Shown: positions 1-9,728 of the stretch, in pieces
Position numbering within the stretch: the stretch's first letter is position 1
Layout of the letters: every line of letters starts with the position of its first letter
The notes under the pieces: model-generated
The model's database searches: none
Seen by the model: only the letters and a program-made list of their open reading frames with translations
What the model was told of the DNA's origin: nothing
DNA from: CAZUGA01 sp964619885
GTDB lineage: Bacteria > Pseudomonadota > Gammaproteobacteria > Methylococcales > UBA1147
Length of the DNA stretch: 64,000 nt
Assembly: GCA_964619885.1 (NCBI GenBank)
Contig: CAZUGA010000001.1
Coordinates: 141,907 to 205,906, forward strand
Direction: 5' to 3'
Position numbers and translations under genes: made by a program

Positions 1-2353
1 GGTGTTCAGCCTGTTCCCCATGACTGGAACGGAATTCGGAAAGCGCGGTTCCCAGCCCATACCAGCTTGGGATGAGATGGCGATTTTGGGTCCAAGCGAA
101 TACCCACGGTATTGCTCGTAGATCGGCTAACGATTTGGCACCGAACCGTCGAGCCGGCCTGGAACCAATATTCAACAAGCTCAATTCTTCGACCGGGCTG
201 GCTGCTTCGTAATATTCGAGCAGACTGGGGTGTTCAACCAGCGTACGGTATTTCAGAAAGGATTTTTCTGACAATTCCTGAAATACTTCGTTGTTTTCCC
301 TGCGGGTATCTGCACGATCACTCGTGGCGGTTAATAATGAATGGCCCATCACGCTCGCTGCGAGTAGTTCCATGTGGTAGAGCGCGGTTCCGCGGTTGGC
401 ATATTTGGAGGAAACCACCTCGCCCTGTTCAGTAATTCGCATTTGGCCGTGTATTGAGCCGCTCGGCTGGGCAGTAATGGCTTGGCCAGTGGGGGCTCCG
501 CCGCGGCTTATCGAGCCGCCTCGGCCGTGGAAAAATGAGATGGGAATACCGGCTCTTCGCCCGGTTTCGGTCAATCGAGTTTGTGCCAGGTGTAACTCCC
601 AATTGGAGGTCAGATAACCGCCGTCTTTGTTCGAATCGGAATAGCCGATCATCACCTCTTGGACTCTTCCCAAGCGTTCCAAACTTTGACGAACGATGCG
701 AAGTGACAAAATATTTTCCATAATATTCGGGGCGTCGCGTAGGTCTTCGATCGTTTCAAATAACGGTACGACGGGAATGGTGCAGCGTATTTCGTTTTCA
801 GTATCGAACAATCCGGCGTACTTCGCCAGTAGATAAACGCCCAAAATATCGGCTTCGGATTGGGTCATGCTCAAGATGAATTTTCCGAACGCTTTGGTAT
901 CCATTTTTGACCTCGTCTCTGCGATCAAACGCATCAGATCGAATGTTTCTTGGGCCGTTTCGGGCAGATCCGATAAGGGCAATGCTTCGGAAAAGGGGTG
1001 TTCGAGTTCGGACAATAGCCAATTTTTCCATTCGTCTGAACTTTTGTCCGGGCAGTCGCTAAGATTTTTGCCTGTCAATCTAGACCAAATAGCTTGCAGC
1101 GACTCAGTAGTTACAGTCGTATTTTGTCGCAAATCCAGGCTTACAGCTTTGAATCGAAACGCTTCGACTTCCCGACTTAGGGGTTGAATCAGAGATTTGG
1201 CTATTGGATCACAGTCTATTTCGCGCAACGATTTTTCCAGAAAGCGCAAATCGCTAAGGAATTCATCAGCCGTGAAGTAGGCGGTCTGGGTGATTGCGGG
1301 CGTTTCGTCCCGTCCTGCCGCGTCAATGGTTAGTTGTAGTTTTTTGCCCATGCAGACCGTGTACTGACGGAATACTTCACCTGGGTTTCGTTCGGCGATC
1401 GTATCGCCCTCGCCGGTTTCGGCCAGCATGCCCTTTAGCCTGTTCGAGAATTGTTCGGTAACGGTCAGGGAATGACTGGCGATACTAATTCGGGCTGATA
1501 GGCGGTCCAGTTGCTGTTTGTAGCGCTTTAGACACGCGCGTCTATGAATAAAAAGGGTTTCGCGTGTGACGGCATTGGTGACGAACGGATTTCCGTCCCT
1601 GTCACCGCCAATCCATGAACCAAATTGAAAGAATGCCGGAATCTTAAATTCGTGTTCGGGATAATTGATTTTTAATGCATATTCTAGTTTTTCAATCAGT
1701 TCGGGAAGACGGTCGAACAGCGATTCGCGGAAAAAATGTAATCCCCACGCTACTTCTTGCCCGACTGAAGGTTTTTCTAGTCGTAATTCACCGGTCAACC
1801 AGAGTAAATCTATTTCGTTGCGCAGATCTCCTATTAAGTGGTCTCGCTCACGAGGGGTCCAGCGAGGAGATTCCAGTTCCATTAATAACAGGTAGATGCG
1901 TCGGTGTATTTCTAATACGGTAACCCGTTTGGCTTCCGTTGGATGAGCCGTGATAATCGGGCGAATGTCCGCGCTGTTTAGAAAAGACTGTACGACTTGC
2001 TCGCTGATTCCGGCATCTTTGATACGTCTTAAAGCATAGGCAAAAGTGTTAGTGATGACCTGTCCACCAAGCTCAGATTCGAATGCGCGTCGTCGTCGCA
2101 TCGCAGAATTTTCTTCGGCTACATTGAGTAGTTGGAACCAAATGCCTTGTGCTTGAAGGGATTTTGTAAGTAGTTTTCTATTGCTGACCGGGACCGTGGA
2201 TTCCCGCTGCAGTACCGGAACCATTTCCGGCTGACGAATCTTGATTACATCGAGAAGAAGTTGGAATAAAAGATCTATAGTTTCCGACGTGCGGGCAGAA
2301 ACTTGTTCCGCAATTGCAATTTTGGCGGCGACTAAATCGGTGACGTCTTCCAT
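1..2353 (-). CDS. ppc: phosphoenolpyruvate carboxylase, C-terminus cut by window edge
   Basis: Cytoplasmic enzyme that carboxylates PEP with bicarbonate to oxaloacetate, an anaplerotic and serine-cycle step. My translation of the minus strand from the ATG at 2353-2351 stays open for 784 codons to the window edge. The catalytic His motif AHPTEAKR lies near residue 137, FHGRGGSISRGG near 608 and NIGSRPARR near 728, all in one frame, so the gene looks intact as far as it is seen. The family is about 880-930 residues, so roughly 100-150 residues lie outside. An AGAGG element about 8 bases before the ATG supports the start. The nearby fhs, glyA, mdh and ppsA fit a role in C1 assimilation. Confidence 0.95.
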   Translation of the reverse strand, partial: MEDVTDLVAAKIAIAEQVSARTSETIDLLFQLLLDVIKIRQPEMVPVLQRESTVPVSNRKLLTKSLQAQGIWFQLLNVAEENSAMRRRRAFESELGGQVITNTFAYALRRIKDAGISEQVVQSFLNSADIRPIITAHPTEAKRVTVLEIHRRIYLLLMELESPRWTPRERDHLIGDLRNEIDLLWLTGELRLEKPSVGQEVAWGLHFFRESLFDRLPELIEKLEYALKINYPEHEFKIPAFFQFGSWIGGDRDGNPFVTNAVTRETLFIHRRACLKRYKQQLDRLSARISIASHSLTVTEQFSNRLKGMLAETGEGDTIAERNPGEVFRQYTVCMGKKLQLTIDAAGRDETPAITQTAYFTADEFLSDLRFLEKSLREIDCDPIAKSLIQPLSREVEAFRFKAVSLDLRQNTTVTTESLQAIWSRLTGKNLSDCPDKSSDEWKNWLLSELEHPFSEALPLSDLPETAQETFDLMRLIAETRSKMDTKAFGKFILSMTQSEADILGVYLLAKYAGLFDTENEIRCTIPVVPLFETIEDLRDAPNIMENILSLRIVRQSLERLGRVQEVMIGYSDSNKDGGYLTSNWELHLAQTRLTETGRRAGIPISFFHGRGGSISRGGAPTGQAITAQPSGSIHGQMRITEQGEVVSSKYANRGTALYHMELLAASVMGHSLLTATSDRADTRRENNEVFQELSEKSFLKYRTLVEHPSLLEYYEAASPVEELSLLNIGSRPARRFGAKSLADLRAIPWVFAWTQNRHLIPSWYGLGTALSEFRSSHGEQAEH

Positions 2354-2788
2354 TAAATAATCCTCTCGTAACCGGCGTACGAAGCAACACAATTTTTTAC
2401 CAGCTTATCAAACTACGTACCTAAATACTTAGAATAAAAATAACTACTCAGCTTAGCGTCCAATTTATTCAACTACCCGACCCTAGTACCTTAGGAAACT
2501 CGCAAAACAACCCGTTCTCTGCTTCCGTTCGGGTTATGAAACAGGGTTTTCCAACCCGTTACAGCGCATGTATAGTTTCACGAGTAGCTAAGTACAAAAT
2601 TGAAATTTAAATTAGGCTATGCCTAAGACTAACCCGACTAATCTGTGACGGCAAGTTGTCAATATTTGCGCCAATAGGGTGTAGCTATCTTCGTACAGAC
2701 ATCGGCGTATGAATTTTGGCTTTTTTATACTCGCTAGTCATAAGGCTGGTCGCTCGTATTCGGCGTGTGCTTGATTCAGATACAGAAG
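2354..2788. other. gene-free stretch between ppc and a protease gene
   Basis: About 435 bases, AT-rich. It must hold the ppc promoter reading leftwards, but I could not identify a convincing -35/-10 pair. I see no RNA gene, clear hairpin or credible small ORF. Confidence 0.5.
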
Positions 2789-3589
2789 TTATTGGCTAGG
2801 GTGGATATCATGCGCCTTCAATAATTCTTTTGCGTATTGAATAGGAATCGCGTAACTGATTCCACTGGGCTCGGACAACAAATTTTCTTTGCTTTTTTGT
2901 ACGAAGACCTTGTTGAGTATACCCACAACCTGACCCGATTGGGTATCGTACAACGGACTGCCGCTATTACCAGGATATGCGGTAGCATCCAGTTGAAATA
3001 CCGAGTAAGCGGCTTGAAGGCGTCGCACCATGTCTGCGTTAAGCTGTCTAGAAGAATACGCTGGAATAACTATGGGACTAATCGCCGAAATAATCCCGCG
3101 GTGTGTTACCGGGTAAAGTCCTAGAACGATCCCGATGGGGAATCCGGTGAATGCATACAGCTCGCCTTCTCGTACTTTGGACGAATCGCCTAGTTTCAAC
3201 GGGGTTAGGGCTTGGCCCGTCATCTTTAGTATTGCGAGATCGTGTTGATCATCGACAGCAATTTTCTTAGCGCTGCGGTGTTCAACTTTGCCGAAGTTAC
3301 GGACAAATACAGCCAAGCTTTCATTCCTTGAGTAGTCGATCGCATCAGGTATTACGTGAGCATTAGTCAAGACGTGAAAGCCATCGCCAACGATAAATCC
3401 GCTACCTATCAATAGTGCAGATGGTGAGCGGGTTGCATGGAATGTTCCGATGCCGACGATACCTGGTTTTATGCGGTGTAGGGTATCGGCTAATTCATTA
3501 GCGTACGCCGTTGTACTAAGGTTAAGGTTTATGGTCAGGCTGAGCAGTAGACTAGTAGCCTGGCTAAAGGGGTTTCCGATCGGTTTCAA
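2789..3589 (-). CDS. secreted trypsin-like serine protease (HtrA-type fold, no PDZ)
   Basis: Probable periplasmic serine endopeptidase of the S1C/trypsin-like family. The 266-residue product has a signal peptide (hydrophobic residues about 11-24, likely cleavage after AYA at 30). The catalytic triad is visible: His78 in TNAHV, Asp117 in HDLAIL and Ser209 in GNSGSPL. It ends soon after the protease domain, so it lacks the PDZ domains of DegP/DegS. The only workable start is TTG at 3589-3587, because a stop lies upstream and no ATG or GTG occurs in frame before the signal peptide. That TTG overlaps the TGA of the upstream gene (TTGA), which suggests translational coupling. Substrate unknown. 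Confidence 0.85.
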   Translation of the reverse strand: MKPIGNPFSQATSLLLSLTINLNLSTTAYANELADTLHRIKPGIVGIGTFHATRSPSALLIGSGFIVGDGFHVLTNAHVIPDAIDYSRNESLAVFVRNFGKVEHRSAKKIAVDDQHDLAILKMTGQALTPLKLGDSSKVREGELYAFTGFPIGIVLGLYPVTHRGIISAISPIVIPAYSSRQLNADMVRRLQAAYSVFQLDATAYPGNSGSPLYDTQSGQVVGILNKVFVQKSKENLLSEPSGISYAIPIQYAKELLKAHDIHPSQ

Positions 3590-4029
3590 TGAATCCAGTC
3601 GGGGTGCGTCAGTAACGGAAAGCAGTTTTTCATGTCATTGGTCACATAATCCAGGTCGACATTCTCCAGATCAATCGGGGTGTCAACTCCCAGTTCAAGC
3701 TTCGGATGACATTCTGAAATGTAGGCGCGAAGGTAATTTTTCTCCCAATCGGTATAGTTACTTTCTTTGTGTAATATTTTGGCAGCGTGCTGTAAACGTT
3801 CCTGTGCTTTATCGGTTTGGCCCAGTTGGTAATACGAATGCCCTTCCAAGATATGGAATTCCGCAGTCCACTGACCCATTGGGCTAATATCTGGTCCTCT
3901 CATCCATTTTATTCTGGATAATTTCTTGAGACAGGCTTTGTGTTTCGACTGGCCCGACAAATCCCGGGCCCTAACCCAAGAAAAACTAATTAGCGGAGTA
4001 CACCACCAGGAGAAACGTAGGAAGTTCAT
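3586..4029 (-). CDS. hypothetical protein with a TPR-like helix pair
   Basis: 147 residues, not recognised as a named family. The N-terminus (about residues 3-18) is hydrophobic and could be an uncleaved anchor or a weak signal peptide. Residues about 60-87 (GHSYYQLGQTDKAQERL and following) look like one tetratricopeptide-type repeat. Its stop codon overlaps the start of the downstream serine protease gene by four bases, so the two are almost certainly co-translated and may act together in the envelope. Whether it is a protease partner is inference from position only. Confidence 0.65.
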   Translation of the reverse strand: MNFLRFSWWCTPLISFSWVRARDLSGQSKHKACLKKLSRIKWMRGPDISPMGQWTAEFHILEGHSYYQLGQTDKAQERLQHAAKILHKESNYTDWEKNYLRAYISECHPKLELGVDTPIDLENVDLDYVTNDMKNCFPLLTHPDWIH

Positions 4030-4110
4030 GGTCTAATCCGTTAGTTTGATTAACATGGAATAGAAGGTTTGCTGTTTTCGGTGAGACATTACAATTTGCC
4101 CGGGGTTTGA

Positions 4111-4578
4111 TCAAGCGTGGGCGTGGCCGTGAGAAATCTCTTCAAGCGTCGCTTTGCGCACCGATTCAACCGTAACGTCGAAATGGAGCCGTTGACCCGC
4201 CAACGGGTGGTTGCCGTCAACCACAACTTCGTCGCCATCAATTTCTTGGATCGTGATGATTTGATCCTGTCCTTCGGAATTTTGTGCTTGAAACTGCATG
4301 CCCGGCTGAATATCTTCAATTTCACCAAAAGCACTCACTGGAACCGTTTGAACCAGTTCGGGGTCGTTGCTGCCGTAGCCATCTTCTGGTTGAATAGTGA
4401 CTTCTAACTGATCACCTTCGGACTTACCGGTTAATACATTTTCGAGCCCGGGGATCAGATTATTGGACCCATGTAAATATACCAGCGGCTCTTCGGCTTC
4501 CGAAGCATCCAACACTGCGCCATCGTCTCCGGTGAGTTTGAATTGTATCGATACCACACATTCGCTTTCTATTTTCAT
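4111..4578 (-). CDS. slyD: FKBP-type peptidyl-prolyl isomerase, SlyD-like
   Basis: Cytoplasmic cis-trans prolyl isomerase and chaperone. From the ATG at 4578 the product is 155 residues. The FKBP domain starts with the typical hydrophobic strands and the PLVYLHG.NNLIPGLE motif, followed by the insert-in-flap region DGYGSNDPELVQTVP and the NHPLAGQ.L.F motif of the SlyD/SlpA group. The tail is short (HGHAHA), with three histidines rather than the long metal-binding tail of E. coli SlyD, so nickel handling is uncertain. A longer reading from TTG at 4605 exists but adds an unconserved N-terminus; the ATG start with GGAA just upstream is preferred. SlpA is the main alternative name. Confidence 0.88.
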   Translation of the reverse strand: MKIESECVVSIQFKLTGDDGAVLDASEAEEPLVYLHGSNNLIPGLENVLTGKSEGDQLEVTIQPEDGYGSNDPELVQTVPVSAFGEIEDIQPGMQFQAQNSEGQDQIITIQEIDGDEVVVDGNHPLAGQRLHFDVTVESVRKATLEEISHGHAHA

Positions 4579-4768
4579 TGGGGTTCCGGAAATTCGTAGG
4601 TTCAAAATTGATTTAGGTGATTGGTATCAATCTTTAATGTTATACCGAATCGAGAATACGATACAGCGATGCAGCATATTGGTCTTGCTTTCAGTTTGCT
4701 GTAAAAAGAAGAACTCCCATTGAAAATCAACAGGAGCTCTTATTGATATTTTCTTATTAAAAGGGCTG

Positions 4769-6442
4769 TTAGAATAAGCCTGTAATGATACCGTTGTCGT
4801 CGATGTCAATACGCTCAGCGGCCGGGACTTTGGGTAGGCCTGGCATCGTCATCATGTTACCGGCTATTGCGACGACAAATCCTGCACCGTTGGCCAGTCT
4901 TACCTCGCTAATGTTAACCGTATGGCCCGTCGGTGCACCCTTAGCCGTAGGGTCCGTCGAAAAGGACATTTGAGTTTTGGCCATACAGACTGGAAATTTG
5001 CCGTATTCCTGACTCCAATCATCCAGTTGTTTGCGAACTTTAGCGTCTGTCGTGACCGACGATGCGCCGTAAAGTTTAGTCGCGATTGCTTCGATCTTTT
5101 CCCACAACGAAAGATTCTCGTCGTAAACAAAGGTGCTGCTAGGCTCTCGGCTATCGACTACATTAACGACTTCTCGTGCCAGTTGTTCCGCGCCTGCACC
5201 ACCATCAGCCCAATGCTTCGAGACAATGCATTTTGTCCCCAATGCTTCGCATTTGCTTTGCAACAGATTGACTTCTGTATCGGTATCGAAAGTGAAATGA
5301 TTGATGCAGACGATACAGGGTTGCCCGTAATGTTGGGTAATATTGGCTAAATGTCGTTCCAGATTAACAAAGCCTTTATCCAATGCTTCCAAATTTTCAG
5401 TATTCAACGCATCCTTGGCGACACCGCCGTGAAACTTGAGCGCTCGAACTGTCGCGACTAATACAACGGCAGATGGCTTCAATCCTGTCATACGACATTT
5501 GATATCGAAGAATTTTTCAGCGCCCAGATCTGCCCCGAATCCGGCTTCGGTGATGCAGTAGTCGGCCAATTTCAAACCAGTTTTTGTCGCGGTAACTGTG
5601 TTGCAGCCGTGCGCGATGTTGGCAAAAGGCCCGCCATGGATAATGGCAATATTGTTTTCCAGGGTTTGTACCAAGTTGGGCTTGATCGCATCCTTCAACA
5701 AAGCTGCCATAGAACCGTGCGCGTTTAGCTCGCGTGCGTATACCGGTTGGCGGTCTCCGCGGGTATAACCGATCACGATTCGGCCTAGTCGATTTTTAAG
5801 ATCGGCCCGGTCGGTGGCCAAGCAAAGGATTGCCATCACTTCCGACGCAACTACAATATCGTAGCCATCTTCGCGCAGGTAACCGTTTGGCGTGCCGCCG
5901 ATGCCGACTACAATTTTCCTCAGTGCCCGGTCGTTCATATCGACCACACGTTTCCATTGGATCAGCCGAGGATCAATATTCAGTGCATTGCCATGATTAA
6001 TGTGGTTATCGATCATCGCCGACAATAAATTATGGGCCACCCCAATTGCGTGAAAATCGCCGGTAAAATGCAGGTTGATATCTTCCATGGGTACAACCTG
6101 CGCGTATCCACCCCCAGCAGCACCGCCTTTTATGCCGAAACAGGGTCCTAATGACGGTTCACGCAAACACATAATTGCTTTTTTACCGATACGGTTCATC
6201 GCATCACCCAATCCAACCGTGGTGGTGGTTTTTCCTTCCCCAGCCGGCGTAGGGCTGATTGCGGTAACCAGAATCAATTTTCCATCGGGTTTATCGCTTA
6301 GACTCTTGACGTATTCCAGCGAAAGTTTAGCTTTGTAATGTCCGTATGGGTCCAGGTGTTCCGGTGCAATGTCGTATTGTTGCTCAGCCAAATTGATAAT
6401 TGGCTTCATTTCTGCCTTTTGGGCGATTTCGATATCAGACAT
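4769..6442 (-). CDS. fhs: formate-tetrahydrofolate ligase
   Basis: ATP-dependent ligation of formate to tetrahydrofolate, giving 10-formyl-THF; called FtfL in methylotrophs, where it feeds formate carbon toward methylene-THF and serine. The 557-residue length is normal for the family. The P-loop TPAGEGKTTTT is at residues 65-75 and the glycine-rich KGGAAGGGYAQV segment follows near 110. The start is firm: ATG at 6442 preceded by GGAGG with 6-base spacing. It lies 133 bases downstream of glyA on the same strand; GlyA uses the methylene-THF derived from this product, so the pair is a functional unit. Confidence 0.97.
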   Translation of the reverse strand: MSDIEIAQKAEMKPIINLAEQQYDIAPEHLDPYGHYKAKLSLEYVKSLSDKPDGKLILVTAISPTPAGEGKTTTTVGLGDAMNRIGKKAIMCLREPSLGPCFGIKGGAAGGGYAQVVPMEDINLHFTGDFHAIGVAHNLLSAMIDNHINHGNALNIDPRLIQWKRVVDMNDRALRKIVVGIGGTPNGYLREDGYDIVVASEVMAILCLATDRADLKNRLGRIVIGYTRGDRQPVYARELNAHGSMAALLKDAIKPNLVQTLENNIAIIHGGPFANIAHGCNTVTATKTGLKLADYCITEAGFGADLGAEKFFDIKCRMTGLKPSAVVLVATVRALKFHGGVAKDALNTENLEALDKGFVNLERHLANITQHYGQPCIVCINHFTFDTDTEVNLLQSKCEALGTKCIVSKHWADGGAGAEQLAREVVNVVDSREPSSTFVYDENLSLWEKIEAIATKLYGASSVTTDAKVRKQLDDWSQEYGKFPVCMAKTQMSFSTDPTAKGAPTGHTVNISEVRLANGAGFVVAIAGNMMTMPGLPKVPAAERIDIDDNGIITGLF

Positions 6443-6575
6443 TTTTTCCTCCCTCAGGATTGTAGCTGTTCAGCTGCGCTTAATAGTTGCAATGCTCGGT
6501 GGCTTGGATCGATAAATTTCTGCCACTGCGCTAAACCGTTATTCCGAAAAGCTACGATGTATGTGGTAAATTTTT

Positions 6576-7832
6576 TTAGTTGCTGTAAACCGGAAAGCGG
6601 GCACAAAGGGCTTTAACTTTTTCGCGGGTCTCGGTAATCAGCTGTTCATTGTCGAGATCGTCCATGATATCGCACATCATGGTCGCTATCTCACGTACTT
6701 CCGGTTCCTTAAAACCGCGGGTTGTTGCTGCCGGGGTACCGACGCGAATACCACTAGTGACAAATGGCGATTGCGGATCTTTGGGTACCGCATTCTTATT
6801 GATAGTGATATAAGCTTTACCCAGTGCTGCATCAGCGGCTTTACCTGTTATCCCCTTGGCGATAAGAGAAACCAGCATCAAATGATTATCGGTTCCGCCA
6901 GAGACGACATCGTAGCCTCGGGCTACGAAAATTTCAGCCATCGCCTGGGCGTTCTTGATAACTTGCTGTTGGTATTGTTTGAAATCGTCAGAAGCCGCTT
7001 CTTTGAACGCGACAGCTTTGGCCGCGATGACGTGCATTAGCGGTCCACCTTGAATACCCGGAAAAACCATAGAACTCAACTTCTTCTCGATGTCCGGGTT
7101 GGATTTGCACAAAATGACACCGCCGCGAGGGCCGCGCAGACTTTTGTGCGTGGTGCTGGTGACTACATCGGCGATGGGTACAGGATTGGGATATAGCCCT
7201 GCTGCTACCAGTCCCGCGACGTGTGCCATATCGACAAATAATAATGCACCGACTTCATCGGCGATGTCACGGAAGCGCTGCCAGTCCATCACACGTGAAT
7301 ATGCAGAGAAACCCGCGACGATCATTTTGGGTTTGTGCTCTTTAGCCAGAGACTCGACCTGTTCGTAGTCGATTAAACCGGTATCCGGATCTAAACCATA
7401 TTGAACCGAGTTGTAGATTTTTCCAGAGAAGTTGGGTTTTGCTCCGTGGGTCAAGTGGCCCCCGTCTGCCAGGCTTAAACCCAATATGGTGTCACCCGGT
7501 TGGATTAAAGCCATATATACTGCGCCGTTTGCCTGTGAACCTGAGTGCGGTTGAACGTTAGCGTAGTCGGCGCCATATAATGCCTTCAAACGGTCTATTG
7601 CCAATTGCTCCGCGACGTCAACGTACTCGCAACCCCCGTAATAGCGTTTGGATGGGTAGCCTTCGGCGTATTTATTGGTTAGAACTGAACCCTGTGCTTC
7701 AAGGACTCGAGGACTGGTATAGTTCTCGGATGCGATCAATTCTATGTGCTCTTCTTGACGTTGGCGTTCATCTTCCATGGCCTGGAAAAGTTCGTCGTCG
7801 TATCCGGCGATTTGTTGCGATTGCTTGAACAT
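6576..7832 (-). CDS. glyA: serine hydroxymethyltransferase
   Basis: PLP-dependent transfer of the methylene-THF carbon to glycine to make serine, a central step of serine-cycle assimilation and of general one-carbon metabolism. The 418-residue product has the family N-terminus (ELIASENYTS) and the PLP lysine Lys230 in STTHKSLRGPRGG. AGGAG lies 7 bases before the ATG at 7832. It is followed on the same strand by fhs, which supplies C1-THF, and faces mdh across a long gap. Confidence 0.97.
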   Translation of the reverse strand: MFKQSQQIAGYDDELFQAMEDERQRQEEHIELIASENYTSPRVLEAQGSVLTNKYAEGYPSKRYYGGCEYVDVAEQLAIDRLKALYGADYANVQPHSGSQANGAVYMALIQPGDTILGLSLADGGHLTHGAKPNFSGKIYNSVQYGLDPDTGLIDYEQVESLAKEHKPKMIVAGFSAYSRVMDWQRFRDIADEVGALLFVDMAHVAGLVAAGLYPNPVPIADVVTSTTHKSLRGPRGGVILCKSNPDIEKKLSSMVFPGIQGGPLMHVIAAKAVAFKEAASDDFKQYQQQVIKNAQAMAEIFVARGYDVVSGGTDNHLMLVSLIAKGITGKAADAALGKAYITINKNAVPKDPQSPFVTSGIRVGTPAATTRGFKEPEVREIATMMCDIMDDLDNEQLITETREKVKALCARFPVYSN

Positions 7833-8645
7833 ATTTATCTCCTGAATTATACAAAACCCATGAACGTGGGCTTGGGGTTATCGAAATATTTAAGGGTTAA
7901 TCAGTAATTTGGTATATCTCATTGGCGCCGGTTGTTTTCTCACGGTTGCAAACTTGGTTGTCGGAATTACTTTCATTTTGAAATAACCTACAAAATCCTG
8001 GCGATTCCCGTTTATCTTGACGGAGTACGCAGATTCATCGTTATGGAAACGGGGGTTATCACATACAAAATGAACATCCGTGGCGGAAATATCTTTGTCA
8101 GCATGCATTATTCGTTTTCAGCACATTATATTCGTTAGAGTCTTGGGCGCCAATTTGGCAATTTTGGATCGCATGACAGTGCAGCAACACCGCCTTTTTT
8201 GGGGGTGTTAAGGCTAACATTGTTTCCTGTTTTTATTCGAGTTGCGAAGTCCAGGTGAATGGGTCCGATATAGTAACCTTGTTCACACGATTAGAAAAGC
8301 TGTTGTGATCTCTAACCCAAGGACTAATAGCCGAAATTACAAGGCACCAAAGTCTATTTTTGATCGAACAACAGCCTGTTGTTTATTATTAACTTATCGT
8401 GCAAATCAGAGCCAATTAAGGGTATTATGATTGACACATACTAAGATTTACAAGAAAAACGTTGTCAGTCCTATTGGCCGCTTTAAAATTTTTTTAACTA
8501 TCTGAAGAAGGGGGAATCAAAATTTGGGAGTTCAAGATTGACGATTGAATAACGACCGGGTGCTGGATACAGCACGATATGATTAATAATGGCGAAGTGA
8601 AACTTGGCTGTTGTTGTACGAAAAGAAGAATTTAAGGTAAGGAAG
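7833..8645. other. long gene-free stretch between divergent glyA and mdh
   Basis: About 810 bases with only short ORFs on both strands that lack ribosome-binding sites and resemble nothing. It should contain promoters for glyA (leftward) and mdh (rightward). I see a possible hairpin at 8186-8209 (AACACC paired with GGTGTT around a T-rich loop) and no recognised riboswitch, including no glycine-type aptamer that I could identify. Confidence 0.5.
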
Positions 8646-9626
8646 ATGAAAATACCCAAACATATTGCAGTGACCGGTGCAGCCGGACAGATTTGCTATT
8701 CGCTATTATTCCGGCTTGCGGCTGGAGATTTACTAGGCAAAGATCAGCCGATTGTACTGCATTTACTTGAAATCCCGCCGGCCATGGGAGCTCTTGATGG
8801 CGTGGTTATGGAATTGAACGACTGCGCTTTTCCGCTGTTGCACCGGATTGAGGCGTCAGATGATGCTAGAGTAGCTTTCAAGGATATCGACTACGCATTT
8901 CTGGTCGGTGCAAGACCTCGGGGTCCTGGCATGGAGCGTAAGGATTTACTGGAAGCCAACGCGGCTATTTTTTCGACCCAGGGTCAAGCGTTGAACGATG
9001 TGGCAAAACGAAGCGTGCGCGTCGTTGTAACCGGCAATCCAGCCAATACCAATTCATTAATAGCATTGAATAATGCACCAGATTTGGCTCCTGGAAATTT
9101 TACCGCACTAACGCGACTTGATCACAATAGGGCAATTGCTCAATTGGGTGAAAAATGCGGTGTATTACCGTCGGATATCAAACATATGACGATTTGGGGA
9201 AACCATTCGGCGACCCAATACCCGGATATTCATCATGCGACAGTTCAGGGTAAAAATGCGATGTCGCTGGTGGATCAAACTTGGTTTAGCGATGATTTTA
9301 TACCGGTTGTACAGCAACGTGGAGCCGCAATCATCAAGGCCAGGGGCGTATCCAGTGCTGCCTCAGCGGCCAGCGCGTCGATCGATCATATGCGGGATTG
9401 GATATTTGGAACACCGCCGGGAGATTGGGTCAGTATGGCGATTCCCAGCGATGGCAGCTATGGGATTGACGAGGGTGTTATCTATTCATACCCAGTCGAG
9501 ATTAAGGACGGCCAATACAGCATTGTGCAAGGATTGGACATCAATGAATTTAGCCGAGCGAAAATGGACGCCACCGACAATGAATTGCGCGAAGAACGCG
9601 ATGCGGTAAAGCATTTGTTCCAATAG
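8646..9626 (+). CDS. mdh: malate dehydrogenase
   Basis: Interconverts oxaloacetate and malate with NAD(H); it serves the TCA cycle and, with Ppc upstream, the serine-cycle route from PEP to malate. The ATG at 8646 gives 326 residues, the usual size of this cytosolic-type MDH. The dinucleotide motif TGAAGQICYSLLFRLA is at residues 8-23, the substrate arginine loop ARPRGPGMERKDLL is present, and the catalytic His is in WGNHSATQYPD. An upstream TTG at 8604 would add 14 residues that the family does not have. A purine-rich AAGG stretch precedes the ATG. Confidence 0.95.
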   Translation: MKIPKHIAVTGAAGQICYSLLFRLAAGDLLGKDQPIVLHLLEIPPAMGALDGVVMELNDCAFPLLHRIEASDDARVAFKDIDYAFLVGARPRGPGMERKDLLEANAAIFSTQGQALNDVAKRSVRVVVTGNPANTNSLIALNNAPDLAPGNFTALTRLDHNRAIAQLGEKCGVLPSDIKHMTIWGNHSATQYPDIHHATVQGKNAMSLVDQTWFSDDFIPVVQQRGAAIIKARGVSSAASAASASIDHMRDWIFGTPPGDWVSMAIPSDGSYGIDEGVIYSYPVEIKDGQYSIVQGLDINEFSRAKMDATDNELREERDAVKHLFQ

Positions 9627-9651
9627 GCAGCCTTTCAGTACCGTTGATATT

Positions 9652-9687
9652 ACCGGCTAGCAGCGTGAGAAATTGCCGCTAGCCGGT
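9652..9687. terminator. hairpin between convergent mdh and ppsA
   Basis: A perfect 10-base inverted repeat, ACCGGCTAGC at 9652-9661 and GCTAGCCGGT at 9678-9687, with a 16-base loop. It lies between two converging genes, so it probably acts as a bidirectional terminator. The following T-tract is weak on both strands. Confidence 0.55.
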
Positions 9688-9728
9688 TTAGTGTTAATTG
9701 CAGACAGGACATCCATCTACTTCATTTA

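Noticed and set aside
112..1895. Several plus-strand ORFs of 62-106 codons
   Set aside because: They lie antisense to the continuous ppc frame, which carries the catalytic motifs.
7890..8138. Overlapping ORFs on both strands in the glyA-mdh gap
   Set aside because: No ribosome-binding site, odd composition and no recognisable motif.
8186..8209. AACACC/GGTGTT hairpin as a terminator
   Set aside because: The stem has an internal mismatch, no T-tract follows and no gene end is near.
8431..8436. Perfect TTGACA upstream of mdh
   Set aside because: No acceptable -10 box lies 16-18 bases downstream, so I did not call a promoter.
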